Positions 7,124 through 7,769 of a stretch of DNA of 7,769 nt are shown here, piece after piece (positions within the stretch are counted from its first letter, which is position 1; every line of letters starts with the position of its first letter). The notes beneath the pieces were generated by a model. That model made no database searches. It worked only from the letters and a program-made list of their open reading frames with translations, and was not told the origin of the DNA. The position numbers were made by a program, and so were the translations under genes. The stretch comes from Thioalkalivibrio sp. (lineage in GTDB: Bacteria > Pseudomonadota > Gammaproteobacteria > Ectothiorhodospirales > Ectothiorhodospiraceae), in assembly GCA_003555285.1 (NCBI GenBank), contig PWGH01000176.1, positions 1 to 7,769 of the forward strand. Reading direction: 5' to 3'.

Positions 7124-7134
7124 CGGTACTTTTC

Positions 7135-7143
7135 GGGAGAGGG
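7135..7143 (+). promoter_or_regulatory. Strong ribosome binding site for the antitoxin-like ORF
   Basis: GGGAGAGGG ends 2 nt before the ATG at 7146, with its GGAG core 6 nt from the ATG. It is one of the best-placed Shine-Dalgarno sequences in the window and supports 7146 as a true start. Confidence 0.6.
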
Positions 7144-7145
7144 TC

Positions 7146-7535
7146 ATGGACCATGTCCTCACCGCCGCTGAGTTGAAACGCCGCGGCATGGTCGCGATCG
7201 AGGAAGGCCTGCGTGCCGACCCTTGGCACATTCTGAAGCGCAACAAACCGGCTGCCGAGCGGCCGCAGCAGTACCACATAGTGGGCTTTCATTTGCCGGA
7301 ATTGTGCACACTGTCCTCATCATATGGTGCGGTCCCCATTCCGATCGCCGCTCACCGGCTACCGTTGCGCTCTTTCGGCCTAAGGCTCTTGGACCTGCAG
7401 CGGATGTTGTTGCACGCGAACGGTACCCCGACCGGACAAGCTGCGAAAATCTCGAGATATAGTTCCCGCGTGCATAACATTGCCCGGTTCGATACGCCCC
7501 CCGTCCCTCGACAGTTCGGTGTATCCGTTACTTAG
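7146..7535 (+). CDS. Phd/YefM-family antitoxin N-terminus with unrecognised tail, probable remnant
   Basis: A 129-codon frame with a good ribosome site. Residues 1-37 (beginning MDHVLTAAELKRRGMVAIEEG and running to KRNKPAA) match the N-terminal DNA-binding part of Phd/YefM (prevent-host-death) antitoxins, which bind operator DNA and neutralise a partner toxin. Such proteins usually continue with hydrophobic residues and a short acidic segment, roughly VVLSEAEYQRL, and total about 60-90 residues. Here ERPQQYHIV replaces that part, and the next 80 or so residues (rich in Ser, Pro and Arg) resemble nothing I know. Neither of the other two plus-strand frames restores the family pattern. The likeliest reading is a gene broken near base 7255 that reads into unrelated DNA up to a chance stop; a genuine fusion is less likely. 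No toxin gene follows. Confidence 0.6.
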   Translation: MDHVLTAAELKRRGMVAIEEGLRADPWHILKRNKPAAERPQQYHIVGFHLPELCTLSSSYGAVPIPIAAHRLPLRSFGLRLLDLQRMLLHANGTPTGQAAKISRYSSRVHNIARFDTPPVPRQFGVSVT

Positions 7536-7595
7536 GTGGCATTATGGATGGTTCTTCTCCTTAAGACCGATCTCAAGGGTCGGTATTAAAAACGT

Positions 7596-7674
7596 CCGAC
7601 GACGAATTTTATTTTTCGGGTTTTTACAAACAGCCTAGCACCCTTGAACTAAAGTTTCCTAATTCCATCGTCGG
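7596..7674. repeat. Distant inverted repeat CCGACGA / TCGTCGG
   Basis: CCGACGA (7596-7602) and its exact reverse complement TCGTCGG (7668-7674) enclose 65 nt of AT-rich sequence that includes the TAAAGTTT motif. They could pair in a leader RNA or mark two operator half-sites. A 7-bp match at this distance can also arise by chance. Confidence 0.25.
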
Positions 7675-7718
7675 CTAATGTAGCTGGATCGCTATATAAG
7701 GGTTTGCCGATGGGCGGT

Positions 7719-7740
7719 CATATTATGGAAACCTAATATG
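7719..7740. repeat. Inverted repeat CATATTA / TAATATG
   Basis: CATATTA (7719-7725) and TAATATG (7734-7740) are perfect complements around an 8-nt centre that itself contains GG-AAA-CC. The 22-bp element is nearly symmetric and has the size of a dimeric repressor operator. An ATG falls inside the right arm, but its frame closes after nine codons. Confidence 0.4.
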
Positions 7741-7769
7741 AAGTGCTTGACGTGCCGCCGAGCGTGAAA

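Larger units (their letters stand above)
7536..7769. other. AT-richer non-coding tail of the window
   Basis: Base composition changes clearly here: hand counts give 25/60 GC for 7561-7620 and 24/60 for 7621-7680, against GC-rich genes before it. Only very short frames exist, such as an 8-codon one from ATG 7710 and a 9-codon one from ATG 7738. The stretch contains TAAAGTTT, a TATATA box (7694-7699) and several inverted repeats. It may be the 5' control region of a gene past the window edge or part of a transferred segment. Confidence 0.55.

Noticed and set aside
7566..7584. ACCGA / TCGGT hairpin as an intrinsic terminator for the antitoxin-like ORF
   Set aside because: The stem is only 5 bp with a 9-nt loop and no directly following T-run.
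7741..7769. Possible sigma-54 site on the minus strand (GGCAC...GC)
   Set aside because: The GG and GC dinucleotides are 8 nt apart instead of the required 10.
1..7769. tRNA, rRNA, CRISPR array, insertion sequence or transposase
   Set aside because: No cloverleaf, regularly spaced repeats, terminal inverted repeats of IS type or transposase motifs were seen on either strand.

Overview
The window is GC-rich across most of its length. It looks like a chromosomal piece of a proteobacterium, most plausibly a gammaproteobacterium. That placement rests on gene content and codon bias only and is tentative. The clear theme is export and assembly of a surface or exopolysaccharide (EPS), with a cyclic-di-GMP receptor gene beside it.

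Bases 1-5948 hold four tightly packed plus-strand genes that look like one operon. The first is a Wzc/GumC-type chain-length determinant fused to a bacterial tyrosine autokinase, with its 5' end outside the window. The second is a membrane-anchored protein with TPR-like helices and a predicted beta-sandwich C-terminus. The third is an unusual single-pass protein with a cytoplasmic J-domain-like region (HPD motif) and a periplasmic NTF2-like domain. The fourth is a multi-pass O-antigen ligase/polymerase-type protein. Gaps are 15 nt, 5 nt and a 20-nt overlap. Two of the three internal starts appear to be TTG with purine-rich ribosome sites just upstream. A reasonable model is that the kinase sets chain length and gates export, the Wzy/WaaL-like protein polymerises or ligates glycan, and the two middle proteins are accessory assembly factors of unknown role.

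Bases 5949-6391 have no convincing gene, only small GC hairpins and a candidate sigma-70 promoter. Bases 6392-6967 encode a PilZ protein with intact c-di-GMP-binding motifs behind an unrecognised helical N-terminus. It could tie the polysaccharide locus to c-di-GMP, but the sequence does not prove this.

Bases 6968-7145 carry palindromes and direct repeats upstream of a 129-codon ORF (7146-7535). Its first 37 or so residues match the Phd/YefM antitoxin family, while the rest is unrecognisable, so it is probably a decayed or fused antitoxin with no toxin in view.

From about 7536 to the end the DNA is clearly AT-richer (40-42 % GC by hand count over 7561-7680). It has no gene but several inverted repeats and a TAAAGTTT motif, so it is either the control region of a gene beyond the window or acquired DNA.
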